A DNA stretch of 64,000 nucleotides from Pseudomonadota bacterium (lineage in GTDB: Bacteria > Pseudomonadota > Gammaproteobacteria > Steroidobacterales > Steroidobacteraceae). The notes under the pieces are model-generated. The model ran no database searches and was not told the DNA's origin. It saw nothing but the letters and a program-made list of their open reading frames with translations. The translations under genes and the position numbers were made by a program. The stretch covers positions 1-64,000 of the forward strand of contig JANYAE010000081.1 in NCBI GenBank assembly GCA_025355105.1. Direction: 5' to 3'. Within the stretch, counting starts at the first letter, position 1, and each line of letters opens with the position of its first letter. Shown here piece after piece: positions 54,193 through 63,848 of this stretch.

Positions 54193-54930
54193 CTAGATGC
54201 CGGAGGGGGGCGCCGCCCGGCGCCTCGACCAGCGCGCGAGCGGAACGAGCGCGAGCCAGTAGAGCATCGCACCGAGCACCGCGAACTCGGGCAGCAGAAG
54301 AAGCGATGAGCCGCGCAGGGACGCCGGGAAGACCTGCTGCTGGCCGAGGAAGAACGAGGCGCAGGCGATGAAGAGCGCGAGGCACATGCGCCAGAGATGG
54401 CGCGCGATCCGCGCGTTGCCGGTGATGCCGCCGCGTACGACCAGGCGCAGGTCGCCGATCGTCGCGAGCGCCCCGGCGGCGGCGAAAATGAAGTACGCGG
54501 GTACCGGGGTGCCGTCCGGAGCGGACATCGGGCTCGCAGCGGCCTGCAGGCCAAGAAGTACGTCGCCGAGCGTAATGCCGAACGCGACGCAGAGCGCGCC
54601 GACCTCGAAGCGCCCGCTGCCAGCTTCCCTGCGTCGCACGGTCATCCAGGAAGTCACGACGAGGTAGCAGGTGAACACACCCGCTACCACATTGCCCCAG
54701 TTCGCGATCGGCAGGAACGGCGACACGACGGCACCGATGCCGGCCATGACCAGCATCGCAAGCAGGAAGCCGTTGCCTGCCCGTCGGTGAAGTCGCGAGC
54801 CCTTCGTGACGAACAGCGCGACCATCCCGTAACTGACGCCGACCATTCCGGCGGCAACGTGCAGGCTCAGTACGACGGCGGCGGCCCCCCGGGCCACCGC
54901 CGAACCGCCGTCGCTGAGTTCGAGAATCAT
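54193..54930 (-). CDS. Multi-pass membrane protein, DUF2306-like
   Basis: The 245-residue product from ATG 54930 has seven or so hydrophobic segments. VVLSLHVAAGMVGVSYGMVA, KGSRLHRRAGNGFLLAMLVM and RIARHLWRMCLALFIACASF place His and Arg at helix ends as in DUF2306-like proteins. The family assignment is tentative. No partner gene is evident. Confidence 0.65.
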   Translation of the reverse strand: MILELSDGGSAVARGAAAVVLSLHVAAGMVGVSYGMVALFVTKGSRLHRRAGNGFLLAMLVMAGIGAVVSPFLPIANWGNVVAGVFTCYLVVTSWMTVRRREAGSGRFEVGALCVAFGITLGDVLLGLQAAASPMSAPDGTPVPAYFIFAAAGALATIGDLRLVVRGGITGNARIARHLWRMCLALFIACASFFLGQQQVFPASLRGSSLLLLPEFAVLGAMLYWLALVPLARWSRRRAAPPSGI

Positions 54931-55462
54931 CGCCCACCCCTCGCACGCCAGTCGCGCGGCGCGATCGGTCCGTTCGGTCGGAGCAACGTCCGGCCGGACA
55001 GGCGAACTCAGCCTAGGCACAAGCGGCTTGAGCGGCAAGCGGACGGTGAGCCGAACGCGTCGATGCGTGCAGCGCTTGCGACGAGCAGAGCGGCGCGCCG
55101 TCACGGCGACCTCGATGCTGCGCCGCAAGCGCATCTTCGACGGGGGGGCGCAGCGGCGGTGGCCTGGCTGCGGCCTGCACCCCATCATTCGCCCGGGATC
55201 AACGCAGGCAAGGGGCGCCGGCTGTCCGCTCGGCTACCTGCGTCCGCTGCGGGTGACCGGCAAGCGAAGCCGACCGAATCGAGCAGGGCGCGTGCGGCCG
55301 CGCCCGAAGCTTCGTCAGCGGCGCACGGCGGCACAGTCCGGTCGCGATCGCTCCGGCGCTGACTCGGCACAGTGGACTGCCGCAGCCGCTGCACCGCCGT
55401 GCAGCGCTCGCCGGACCCGCGACCTGCCGGGCCGTGCGCAGGTCAGGTCCGGGCGGACCAGC
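54931..55462. other. Intergenic stretch, no supported gene
   Basis: About 530 bases between two minus-strand genes. Every frame is Arg-rich and featureless. Only the upstream region of the membrane-protein gene can be expected here. Confidence 0.55.
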
Positions 55463-56401
55463 CTAGGCGCGCTGGCGCATGAGTTTCGGCACGAGGCGTG
55501 TCCGGCCCGTGTCGTGCGGCGCGGACGCGGGGATTTTCGGTCGCAGCGCCTTCGGCCAGTCGCGAAGCAGACCCGGCGCCGAGGCGTCGACGCCGCCCAC
55601 CGCGTAGGTTCGAAGGCAGAGCTCCCGCGACAGCGTCAGCCGGTCGAGGTGATGGGGCAGCGCCTGGTACGGGATCAGCTCGCCGACGACCATCCGGATC
55701 GGGTCGCGGAGACGGCGCATGTTCTCGCCGATCAGCAGCCCCCAGCGCAGCGTCTGACTGACGTGGCTCACGGACTGGAACAGTCGGCCATGCTGGCCGC
55801 CGAACCAGACCGGCAGCACGGGGCACTGAGTGCGCGTCAGGAGCTGCGCCGCGAACGGATGCCACGCGACGTCGAACGCCGGGGTCCGCCCCCAGCGGTC
55901 CGGCGACGTCGAGATGCCGCCGGCCGGGAAGATGATCAACACGCCACGCTGCTCGAGCGTGCGGCGGGCCTCGGTGCGCGCCGCGGCATTGGCGCGCAGC
56001 GCGTGCTTGCTGCCGGTGGCGTCGATCTCGATAGCATGCTTGCCCATCTGCGGAAGATAGCGGCCGCGGTCGAGCAGGATCTTGAAGTCCTGTCGCACCT
56101 GGCTCACGAGCCAGCAGAGCAGCAGCCCGTCGACGAGGCCGAACGGATGGTTCGCGACCAGCAGCACCGGACCTTGTCGGGGGACATGGCGAAGCGCAAG
56201 GGGATCGAGCTGGACCCGGATGCCGAACAGCCGCACTGCGTCCTCCCAGAAGCTGCCCGGCGGTCGACCGTGGGCGCGGTAGCGCTCGTAGCTCGTCTGC
56301 AGTCGGTGCTGACCGGAGAGCAGCTCAAGCGCGCGGATCAGCGCGCGGCGCGGCCCGCCGAGCGACCGGTCGGCCATCGTGTAGGGATTCTTGGAAAGCA
56401 T
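55463..56401 (-). CDS. Lysophospholipid acyltransferase-like protein
   Basis: The 312-residue product from ATG 56401 has the PlsC-type motifs [20 protein letters not shown] (NHPFGxxDG, the variant of HX4D seen in hemolysin/ornithine-lipid-type acyltransferases) and [13 protein letters not shown] (FPxGG). It should transfer an acyl chain to a lyso-lipid or amino-acid lipid headgroup at the inner membrane. Substrate not evident. No neighbour clarifies it. Confidence 0.85.
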   Translation of the reverse strand: MLSKNPYTMADRSLGGPRRALIRALELLSGQHRLQTSYERYRAHGRPPGSFWEDAVRLFGIRVQLDPLALRHVPRQGPVLLVANHPFGLVDGLLLCWLVSQVRQDFKILLDRGRYLPQMGKHAIEIDATGSKHALRANAAARTEARRTLEQRGVLIIFPAGGISTSPDRWGRTPAFDVAWHPFAAQLLTRTQCPVLPVWFGGQHGRLFQSVSHVSQTLRWGLLIGENMRRLRDPIRMVVGELIPYQALPHHLDRLTLSRELCLRTYAVGGVDASAPGLLRDWPKALRPKIPASAPHDTGRTRLVPKLMRQRA

Positions 56402-56654
56402 TGGGGGTGTGCGGCCTCGTTCGGTTGAGTGCGCGCGATGTGACGGCGTCCCGGCCGGTCGCGCGCCGCGTCGGGCATCGCCAGCTCCTGCTGCCGCCGG
56501 CAGCCATCGAATGGGGGAATTAGGCCCAACGATTGCTACGGGGTGATGAAACGGCGCCAGGCGCGCGCCGATTGCGTGACGGCGCCCGACCGCTGATGCT
56601 AGTGTCCGGCGCCATCGCTGGATTTCAGCCGCGACGCTCCTGGAGTCGCCATCA

Positions 56655-57563
56655 ATGACGTCTCGTCGCCGCGCCGTCGCCACTCTCGTTCTCGCCGCCA
56701 CCGTACTGCTGTTGGCCGGTCACTCGGCCGCTGCCGATGCGAGCGAGCGCGCGGGTCCGGGCGCGGCCGTGCCGGGCCTGCGGCTCTACGTCCTCGACTG
56801 CGGCGGGATCCATGTGGTCGACACGATGCGCTACGAGCTCAGGCGCGAGGAAGTGGCCAACGCCGATCTGGCGGTGGCCTGTTTCCTCGTCGTCCACCCG
56901 AAGGGCACGCTGATGTGGGATACGGGCGCCGTGCCCGACGCCGAGTGGACGCCGACCGGGTCGACGGTGGTGCACCGGCTCGCCTTGCCGGATGGCCAGA
57001 CGCGCGACATCGAGCTCACGCGGGCGCTTGGCGCCCAACTGCGCGAGATTGGCCACGCGCCGGAATCGATCCGATTCCTCGCGCTGTCGCACTATCACTA
57101 TGACCACACGGCGAACGCGAACGCGTTTGTCCGCGCCACGTGGCTGGTTCGGGCGGTCGAGCGCGACGCAATGTTTTCGGCCCACGCACCCGGAACGACG
57201 CGGCCGGATACCTACGCGGCGCTTCGCAAGGCGAAGCTCGCGATCATCGATCGTGAAGAACAGGACGTGTTCGGCGACGGCAGCGTCGTGATCAGATTGG
57301 CACCCGGCCACACGCCCGGCCACCAGATGCTGCTGGTGCGACTCGCGAAGACCGGCCCGGTGCTGCTGTCCGGCGACCTATACCACTACCCGGAGGAGCG
57401 GACGCTAGATCGCTTCCCGGTGTTCGAATTCGACAAGGAACAGACGCGACGCACGCGGCAGGAGATCGAGCGGTACCTCGCCACTACCGGCGCCCGGCTC
57501 TGGATCCAGCATGACGCCGGCGCGAACGCGGCACTGACGAAGTCGCCCGCCTGGTACGACTAG
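56655..57563 (+). CDS. Secreted metallo-beta-lactamase-fold lactonase (AHL lactonase family)
   Basis: This 302-residue protein has a signal peptide ([20 protein letters not shown]) and the MBL metal motif [17 protein letters not shown] (HxHxDH). [15 protein letters not shown] and [13 protein letters not shown] supply the next His and the bridging Asp. The order and spacing fit the N-acyl homoserine lactonase family. Being exported, it may quench external signals or hydrolyse another lactone; substrate not shown. Confidence 0.88.
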   Translation: MTSRRRAVATLVLAATVLLLAGHSAAADASERAGPGAAVPGLRLYVLDCGGIHVVDTMRYELRREEVANADLAVACFLVVHPKGTLMWDTGAVPDAEWTPTGSTVVHRLALPDGQTRDIELTRALGAQLREIGHAPESIRFLALSHYHYDHTANANAFVRATWLVRAVERDAMFSAHAPGTTRPDTYAALRKAKLAIIDREEQDVFGDGSVVIRLAPGHTPGHQMLLVRLAKTGPVLLSGDLYHYPEERTLDRFPVFEFDKEQTRRTRQEIERYLATTGARLWIQHDAGANAALTKSPAWYD

Positions 57564-57955
57564 CGGCGCGGCTCGGCGCGCAGTTCGTCGGCGGCTGCCG
57601 AGAATATCGCCCAGCGCCAGCCGGTGACAACGGCGAGCGCCGTCGGAATCGAGGCGAGCCACGGGCTCGGCAGGTACACGGCGAGCCCCAGCGCCAGCGT
57701 CAGCAGGCTCCCGCCTCCGATCGCGCACCACCGGCACTTCGCGCGCAGCACCGCCTCGCAACCGCCTTCGAAGCGCACGTGCGCGGCCGTATCCATGACG
57801 GCGCGCTCGAAGTCGGAGGGCAGCGGCGACTCAGGTGTTGCCCGCAGGCAGTGGCTCAGGACCGGGCGCCACGCGGGCTGAGTGTCACGCGTCGAGCCCG
57901 TCGCGACCGGGGCGGCGCGCCCTGACTCGAAACGATCTTCGACGTTCGCGCTCAT
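57560..57955 (-). CDS. Hypothetical membrane protein
   Basis: The 131-residue product from ATG 57955 has a polar N-terminal half with three cysteines (SHCLRAT, EGGCEAV, KCRWCAIGGG) and then two hydrophobic segments (GGSLLTLALGLAVYLPSPWL, IPTALAVVTGWRWAIFSAAA). No family recognised. Its stop overlaps the convergent lactonase stop by 4 bases. Confidence 0.6.
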   Translation of the reverse strand: MSANVEDRFESGRAAPVATGSTRDTQPAWRPVLSHCLRATPESPLPSDFERAVMDTAAHVRFEGGCEAVLRAKCRWCAIGGGSLLTLALGLAVYLPSPWLASIPTALAVVTGWRWAIFSAAADELRAEPRR

Positions 57956-58323
57956 GACGCACCCGGCCCAACTGTCCCGTACCTCGATTGGGCGCGAGTG
58001 TGCCACCGGCGCACGGCCGTGACCGCGCACACGATCACAGATCGCGGCCGGTGCCTGGTCGCTGCGTTGCGATTTTCCGCAGCGTCGTCCGCCCACGCGG
58101 CGCCGGCGGCGAACGGTGCCGTGAGCGGCCGCCGCGACCGGATCTCTCGCGGTCCTTGTTGCGCGAGCACGCCGTCGCGTGAGGCAACGAGACCTGCGAG
58201 TTTGCGGCGGGATTCAGGCGATCGTGCGCCTTCCACGAACGCGTGCGGCGAGAAAGCCACAGCTCGGTGGCACGCCGCGCCCGGTGCGCGCGAGGCGGGC
58301 GGGGCACGGCGTAGGGCTTCGGA
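57956..58323. other. Intergenic stretch, no supported gene
   Basis: About 370 bases upstream of the hypothetical membrane gene and downstream of the Fe-S oxidoreductase, both on the minus strand. Frames are Arg-rich; nothing recognised. Confidence 0.55.
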
Positions 58324-60390
58324 TCAGGCGAACTGGCCGGCCGCCCGGGCCGCTGACGGTTCAGGCGTCGGGCCGCTCTGACCGGGCACCAGCGCGGCGG
58401 CCACCAGCTCGGCGAGATCCTGGGTCGATACTGTGCCCCCGCGACCGAGTGTCTTGAGGCCGTCGCCGAGCATGACGGCGCAGTAGGGGCAGGCCGTTGC
58501 GATCACGCTCGGCGCCAGCGCGAGCGCCTGCTCGGTCCGCAGCACGTTGATTCGCGTCCCACGCGTCTCCTCCATCCACATCCGTCCGCCGCCGGCACCG
58601 CAGCACATCGCCTGCTCGCGATTGAGCGGGAACTCCGGCGGCACGTCGCGCGACAGCGCGGCCACCACCGCGCGTGGGGCCGAGAACTCGTCGTTGTGCC
58701 GGCCGAGGTAGCACGGATCGTGCAGCAGCACACGCTCCAGCGAAGGTTGCAGCTGCAGGCGTCCCTCGGCGAGCAGCTTAGCGATCAGCTGCGTATGATG
58801 CAGCACCTGCCACTGCCCGCCGAAGGCCGGGTACTCGTTGCGCAGCGCGTTGAACGCGTGCGGATCGCAGGTCACGATGCGCGCGACGCCGAGCCCGTTC
58901 AGGGTCGCGACCAGCTTCGCGGCCAGTTCCTGAAACAGCATTTCGTTGCCGGCGCGGCGGACGCACTCGCCGGTCGACGGCTCGGCGGCGCCGAGAATCG
59001 CGAAGCGCACGCCGGCGGCGGCGAGGATCTTGGCGAAGGCCCGCGCGATCTTCTGGCCGCGGGGATCGAAAGACTCCGCCGAGCCGACGTAGAACAGGTA
59101 GTCGACCGCGGCGACGTCCGCCGCGCTCGTGGCGACGCCGATGTCGAGGCCCCGCGCCCAGTCGCCGCGGGTGTCCGCGGGCAGGCCCCAGGGGTTACCC
59201 TGCACCTCGTAGCCGTGGAATACGCTCTTCAGCTCGTGCGGGAACTCGCCATCCATCATGACGCGGCGCTGACGCATCCGGAAGAAGCGCGGCAGATGCT
59301 CGAGCTCGATTGGGCACGCGGCCTCGCAGTAGCCGCAGGTGGTGCACGCCCAGAGCGCCTCCTCGCCGATTGCGGCCGGGATCAGCGGCGGCAGCGCCTC
59401 GCAGGCCGCGCCGCCGGCGACCAGCGCCGCGCCGTGCTCGAGCAGGTGGCGCTTCAGGCCGTCGTTAACCCACTTCATCGACAACGGCTTGCCCGTCAGG
59501 AAGGTCGGGCAGGCATCCTTGCAGCGGCCGCACTCGGTGCAGGTGAAGGCGTCAAGGCCCTCCTTCCAATTGAGGTCGGCTGCGGAGCGCACGCCGACCA
59601 GCGTTGCCGCGGCGTCGGCGTCCTCGCCCATCAGCCTCTCGAGATCGACCGCCGGGACAGCGTTGGCCGGCCCGCCACGCCGGAAGAAGAGCGCTGGCAG
59701 CGCCGTCACGATATGGAAGTGTTCCCCGACCGGCAGCAGCACGAGGAACGACAGCACGGTCAGCATCTGCAACCAGTAGCTGGATTGGTAGGCGGTGTGC
59801 ACGGTCGCGACCGGCAGCGCCTCGAGCACGTGCGCGACCAGCCGGCCGACCGGCGCGACGCTGCGTTCGTGGGCGATGCCCGCGTCGCTCGCTGACAGCA
59901 GCACGAATCGGCAACCGTCGAACGCGAAGTCGGTGAGCATGATCGCCGCGATCAGCGTCAGAATCAGCAAGCCCTCGCGGTTCGGCTCGAGCCGCCGCGG
60001 CCGCAGGATGAGGCGACGGTGAAAGGCATAGCCGACCGCGACCAGCACCGCCAGTTCGACGAGGTCTTTGACCGCCGCGAACGCGCTGCCGGCGAAGCCG
60101 CCGACGGCGAAGCTCTCGTCGTAGCCGATCGCGACCAGCTGAAGCTTCCTGAGCAACAGCGACAGGAAGCCGAGGAAGATGACGGTGTGCATGAGTCCGG
60201 GCCGCCATTCGCGGCGGATCATCCGCTGCTGCAGCAGGCCGTTGAACAGTACCGTCCGCAGCCGCGCGAGCGGCTGGTCGAGGCGCTCGGTCGACCGCAG
60301 GCTCGCGACGATACGGATTTTGCGCGCGCTCAGCGCGGCGAACGCCGCGACGGCGATGACGAGGAGCGTCGTGATAGCCCAGGGGTTCAT
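58324..60390 (-). CDS. Membrane-bound Fe-S/CCG oxidoreductase (ETF:quinone oxidoreductase or DgcB type)
   Basis: The 688-residue product from ATG 60390 has an N-terminal membrane domain with about five helices and haem-ligand-type histidines (LMHTVIFLGFLSLLL, VHTAYQSSYW). Two [4Fe-4S] motifs follow (CTECGRCKDACP, CTTCGYCEAACP). Two CCG-type regions come last (VLLHDPCYLGRHNDEFSAPR with CCGAGGGRMW; ATACPYCAVML). This architecture is known for EMO-type proteins that pass electrons from ETF to quinone and for DgcB of dimethylglycine catabolism. No ETF genes are adjacent. It could serve the flavoprotein at 28603-31017; that is inference. Confidence 0.85.
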   Translation of the reverse strand: MNPWAITTLLVIAVAAFAALSARKIRIVASLRSTERLDQPLARLRTVLFNGLLQQRMIRREWRPGLMHTVIFLGFLSLLLRKLQLVAIGYDESFAVGGFAGSAFAAVKDLVELAVLVAVGYAFHRRLILRPRRLEPNREGLLILTLIAAIMLTDFAFDGCRFVLLSASDAGIAHERSVAPVGRLVAHVLEALPVATVHTAYQSSYWLQMLTVLSFLVLLPVGEHFHIVTALPALFFRRGGPANAVPAVDLERLMGEDADAAATLVGVRSAADLNWKEGLDAFTCTECGRCKDACPTFLTGKPLSMKWVNDGLKRHLLEHGAALVAGGAACEALPPLIPAAIGEEALWACTTCGYCEAACPIELEHLPRFFRMRQRRVMMDGEFPHELKSVFHGYEVQGNPWGLPADTRGDWARGLDIGVATSAADVAAVDYLFYVGSAESFDPRGQKIARAFAKILAAAGVRFAILGAAEPSTGECVRRAGNEMLFQELAAKLVATLNGLGVARIVTCDPHAFNALRNEYPAFGGQWQVLHHTQLIAKLLAEGRLQLQPSLERVLLHDPCYLGRHNDEFSAPRAVVAALSRDVPPEFPLNREQAMCCGAGGGRMWMEETRGTRINVLRTEQALALAPSVIATACPYCAVMLGDGLKTLGRGGTVSTQDLAELVAAALVPGQSGPTPEPSAARAAGQFA

Positions 60391-60590
60391 GGCTGGCGGC
60401 CCCTCATCAAGCTGGCCTCGCGCGGGCCGGCGGAGGCCCGCTAAAGTGTCACACATCGGCCCCGGCCAGGCGTCGATTCGAACCGCAGCCGGGCCTCGGT
60501 TTGCCACCGGCGGCTTCGCAATCCGCGAGGTGCGACAGGATTCGCTACACTTCGAGCAGGCAATTCCTCAGCGGCCGGGGAGAAGACGTC

Positions 60591-61130
60591 ATGGATGCAC
60601 GCAGCCTGAGCACGCTCGGCGCGATCAGCCTCGTTCCTGTCCTGCTCGCCGGCTGTGCGACCACGGCGCGGCAGCATGCCGCGCCGATCCCGGAGTCGCT
60701 GCGCGTGCCGGCAGGCCAATCGCTGGCCGTCGAGCTGCATTCGTCGGGCGTGCAGATTTACGAGTGCAAGGCCGTCAAGGACGACCCGACCCGCTACGAG
60801 TGGACGCTGCGCGCGCCGGAGGCGGACCTAGTCGCGCCCAAGGGCCGGGTCATCGGCAAGCACTACGCGGGCCCGACCTGGGAGTCCGAAGACGGCAGCA
60901 AGGTGGTCGGCACGGTGGTCGCACGCGACGCGGGTCCGGACGCAACCGCGATTCCCTGGCTCCTGCTGCGCGCGGCGTCGGCCACCGGGCCGGGGATACT
61001 CGCGCAGGTGCAGAGCATCCAGCGCGTGCATACGACGGGTGGCAGGGCGCCGGCCAGCGGGTGCAGCGCAGCGGACGGCGGCAAGCTGCTGCGCGTTCCC
61101 TATACCGCCGACTATCGCTTCTTTCGGTAG
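60591..61130 (+). CDS. DUF3455 lipoprotein
   Basis: The 179-residue product from ATG 60591 has a lipobox (LVPVLLAGC) and the DUF3455 pattern: GVQIYECKAVKDDPTRYEW, KHYAGPTWESEDGSKVVG, AIPWLLLRAAS, IQRVHTTGGRAPASGC, LLRVPYTADYRFF. Two conserved cysteines after the lipobox may pair. The family is widespread in proteobacteria and fungi with no known role. Confidence 0.85.
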   Translation: MDARSLSTLGAISLVPVLLAGCATTARQHAAPIPESLRVPAGQSLAVELHSSGVQIYECKAVKDDPTRYEWTLRAPEADLVAPKGRVIGKHYAGPTWESEDGSKVVGTVVARDAGPDATAIPWLLLRAASATGPGILAQVQSIQRVHTTGGRAPASGCSAADGGKLLRVPYTADYRFFR

Positions 61131-61134
61131 CAGC

Positions 61135-61800
61135 TCAGCGCGAGCCCTCTACTTTCGCAGCCGCGGCCTGCGCCTTCCGCTTTGCCTCGCGCGCCGACCA
61201 GTCGACCGGCCCGGTCTCGAATCGGTGCCTCAGCTCCTCCAGGGTGTAGGCATCACCCCACTCGAAATTCTTGTAGAGCGTGTCGAATCGTTCGCCGGCG
61301 CCGTAGCCGGCGTTGGTCAGCGTCACTTGCGTCCGGCTCGCCGCGAGCGGCACGAGCTCGATGATCGTCACCGTGCGGCGGAACAGCTCGGGATCCGCGA
61401 AGCCCGGCGGCGCCTGGGCGTTGCGGATGACGAGCAGCCGGTCCGGGACGTAGGCGACGATCTTGTTCCGGATGTTGCCCGGATCGCCGAGCTTGGCCTG
61501 CGCGTCGTAGCTTGCCTCGATGAAGCCGCCGATGCGAAGGTCAATCTTCGCCAGCGGCACGGCCCAACTCGAGAAGCCTTCGCTGGTCGTGAAGGCCGCG
61601 AAGACGTCGTGCGCGGTCGCCGGCACTTCGACCGAGAGCTGGATCGAGCGGTCGCCACCCGGCTCGACAAAGGAGCTGTTGGCAACGTGTCCAAAGTCGC
61701 GCCAGCTGTGTTCGGCGGCGACCACCGGTGACAGCGCGAGCGTGGCGGCGGCGACGAGGCTGCAGCGCGCAAGCGTGCGCGCCACTCGTTGGCTGATCAT
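61135..61800 (-). CDS. Exported SRPBCC (START/Bet v1-like) protein
   Basis: The 221-residue product from ATG 61800 has a signal peptide (SLVAAATLALSPVVAAEHSW) and an AHSA1/SRPBCC pattern: VEVPATAHDVFAAFTTSEGF, LRIGGFIEASYDAQAKLGDP, PDRLLVIRNAQAPPGF, WGDAYTLEELRHRFETG. The fold binds hydrophobic ligands. An exported copy is less common. It overlaps the TetR gene by 4 bases, so it is probably regulated with it. Confidence 0.82.
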   Translation of the reverse strand: MISQRVARTLARCSLVAAATLALSPVVAAEHSWRDFGHVANSSFVEPGGDRSIQLSVEVPATAHDVFAAFTTSEGFSSWAVPLAKIDLRIGGFIEASYDAQAKLGDPGNIRNKIVAYVPDRLLVIRNAQAPPGFADPELFRRTVTIIELVPLAASRTQVTLTNAGYGAGERFDTLYKNFEWGDAYTLEELRHRFETGPVDWSAREAKRKAQAAAAKVEGSR

Positions 61801-62417
61801 GTGCGGTTCCCCTCTGCATCGGATTCGAGACGGTGGATATAGTCGCGCAGCGCCGCGACCGAAGCGTCGAAGGCGGCGAGCGAGCGGTGGGTGCGCGCCT
61901 GCATCACGCCGCCTTCCATGGTCGTCAAGGCGAAGATCGCGAGCTGGCGTGTGTCCGCGCCGCGCGGCAGCCGCGCGCGCGCGGTGTCGAAGCAAGCTTT
62001 GACCTGGCGCACCCAGCCCTCGAAATTCGCCGCAAGCAGCTCGCGCACCGCGGGATCCGGCTCGTGGAGTTCGAGCGCGAGCGAGCCGATCGGACAGCCG
62101 TAGGTGCAGTCGGTGGACGCGAGCGCGCGACGGTAGGCCGCGAGCAGCGCGAACACGCGCTCGAGCGGATCCGCGACGCCCTGCCAGGCAGGGGCCAGCA
62201 GCATCGGCTCGATGCCGTCGCGGTAGCTTTCGAGCACCGCCAGCAGCAGGTCCTGCTTCGTCGGAAAGAAGTGATAGAGGCTGCCGGAGTGCGCCTCAGC
62301 GCGCTGCAGGATGTCGGCAATCGAGGTTGACTGGTAACCCTTGCTCGCAAAGAGCTCGAGCGCGGCGAACAGGATTCGGCTGCGGGTGGCATCGACGGCA
62401 GGGACTTGATTGATCAT
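61797..62417 (-). CDS. TetR-family transcriptional regulator
   Basis: This 206-residue protein has a TetR HTH at the N-terminus (RILFAALELFASKGYQSTSI, ADILQRAEAHSGSLYHFFPT, KQDLLLAVLE) and a helical ligand domain with CTYGCPIGSLALELHE, as in the TetR_C YxGC/PIGS-type subgroup. Two cysteines there could sense electrophiles. It lies under an inverted repeat that covers its own start codon, pointing to autorepression. Confidence 0.9.
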   Translation of the reverse strand: MINQVPAVDATRSRILFAALELFASKGYQSTSIADILQRAEAHSGSLYHFFPTKQDLLLAVLESYRDGIEPMLLAPAWQGVADPLERVFALLAAYRRALASTDCTYGCPIGSLALELHEPDPAVRELLAANFEGWVRQVKACFDTARARLPRGADTRQLAIFALTTMEGGVMQARTHRSLAAFDASVAALRDYIHRLESDAEGNRT

Positions 62418-62454
62418 TCAAGTGCAGCGTATCAGGACTTGAGTGATCAATCAA
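62406..62454. promoter_or_regulatory. Operator-like inverted repeat at the tetR start
   Basis: Left arm TTGATTGATCATTCAAGT (62406-62423) and right arm ACTTGAGTGATCAATCAA (62437-62454) pair at 17 of 18 positions across 13 bases. The left arm covers the tetR ATG (62417-62415); the right arm lies just upstream. Each arm holds a TGATCA core. The region is also AT-rich. This fits a TetR binding site that blocks its own transcription and possibly that of the divergent gene at 62613. Confidence 0.75.
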
Positions 62455-62612
62455 CTGATGCGTGGACGACCGCGGTCAGGCCGCCGTGTCCTGTCCGGCC
62501 GGTCTGCGGAAATCGCATTGGGGGCGGGCGCTCACCTCGCGTAGGTCGCGGCGACAGGCACAGGCACAGGGACAACCCGGCGCAGCGCAGTACCGCGCAA
62601 CAAGGAGCTAGC

Positions 62613-63848
62613 ATGAACACCGGGCTCTTCCTCCGCCACGTGAAGGCGGCACGTATACCGTTGCTGATCGCGGTGGCCGGGCTGCTCCTGACCATCTGGG
62701 TTGACCAGATCCGCGAGCTCTATTTCCTGCTCGCCGCGGCGCATGGCGAACTGGGCGTCAAGGTTGGCGCGGCGCCGACAACCCTCCTGCTCGGCGTCTC
62801 CGTTTGGCACTCGGCGCGTTCCGTCGATCGGGTCCGCGTGCCGGCCATGCGGGCGCTTGGCGAGCCCGCCGGCGAGGCCTCGCGCAGCTGGTTGCCGCGA
62901 ATTCTCGGTGCCAGCGTGCCGGCGCTCATGTTCGCGGGCGTCGTCGAAGCCCTGAACGATCGCGGGCTCGGTGAGGATGCCGCGCAAGTCTCCTGGACAA
63001 TGCCGGTCCTGTTCGCGCTGACCGCGGCGGGGTTGTTCGCGCTGTTCGTCGTCCGGCGTCGCATCGGCCGGCGGCTCGGCTTCCTCTGGGCGGCGAAGCC
63101 GTCCACGGACCCGGTGGTGTCCGACTGGTCGGAACTGCCGCCGTACGTGCGGCGGATCAATCGCGCGGTGACGCTGGCCAACGTCGCGGCGCTCGAGCGC
63201 GTGCCGCTGCGTCTCGGCGACATGCTCTACGAGCCGGACCAGCGGCAGTCGCATGCCTATTTTCCTGTCAGCGTCGTGGTTTCCCTCCACTATGGGATGG
63301 ACTCGGGCGCCGCGGCGGAGACGGCCGCAGTCGGCAACGAAGGCGTCGTCGGGGTGACGCTGTTCATGCATGGGGAAAGCACCGCCGGTTCAGCGGTCGT
63401 GCAGATTGCCGGCGAAGCCTACCGGCTCGGTGCCGCGGCCCTGAAGCGCGAGTTCGATCGTGCCGGAGCGATGCAGCGGCTGTCGCTGCGCTACATGCAG
63501 GCGCTGGTCGCCCAGACCACGCAGACGGCAGTCTGCAACCGGCATCATTCGGTCGAGCAGCAGCTGTGCCGCTGGCTGCTCGGCATCCTCGATCGTGTGC
63601 CCTCCGGGGAAGTCGTCGTGACCCAGGAGATGATCGCCGGCGTACTCGGCGAACTCGGCGTGCGGCGCGAGAGCATCACCGAGGCAGCCGGGGCGCTGCA
63701 GCGGGCGGGCTTGATTCGCAATCGTCGCGGGCACATCACGGTGCTGGCGCGCGGCGGTCTCGAGCAGACGGCTTGTGAGTGTCATGACATCGTCGCCGCC
63801 GAGTCGCGCCGCCTGCTGCCGGCGCGACTGCTGCAGACGCGTGCCTGA
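62613..63848 (+). CDS. Membrane-anchored Crp/Fnr-family regulator (N-terminal TM module fused)
   Basis: The 411-residue product starts at ATG 62613 with AAGGAG 6 bases upstream. Residues 1-155 or so hold about four hydrophobic segments (PLLIAVAGLLLTIWVDQI; PTTLLLGVSVW; GASVPALMFAGVVEAL; MPVLFALTAAGLFALFVV). From about 185 it is a Crp/Fnr protein: RLGDMLYEPDQRQSHAYFPV (cupin-like sensor), NEGVVGVTLFMHG, then SVEQQLCRWLLGILDRVP and an HTH (VTQEMIAGVLGELGVRRESI). The first strand or two of the usual sensor domain appear to be missing at the junction. This layout is unusual for the family, whose members are normally soluble and near 230 residues. Ligand unknown. Confidence 0.8.
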   Translation: MNTGLFLRHVKAARIPLLIAVAGLLLTIWVDQIRELYFLLAAAHGELGVKVGAAPTTLLLGVSVWHSARSVDRVRVPAMRALGEPAGEASRSWLPRILGASVPALMFAGVVEALNDRGLGEDAAQVSWTMPVLFALTAAGLFALFVVRRRIGRRLGFLWAAKPSTDPVVSDWSELPPYVRRINRAVTLANVAALERVPLRLGDMLYEPDQRQSHAYFPVSVVVSLHYGMDSGAAAETAAVGNEGVVGVTLFMHGESTAGSAVVQIAGEAYRLGAAALKREFDRAGAMQRLSLRYMQALVAQTTQTAVCNRHHSVEQQLCRWLLGILDRVPSGEVVVTQEMIAGVLGELGVRRESITEAAGALQRAGLIRNRRGHITVLARGGLEQTACECHDIVAAESRRLLPARLLQTRA

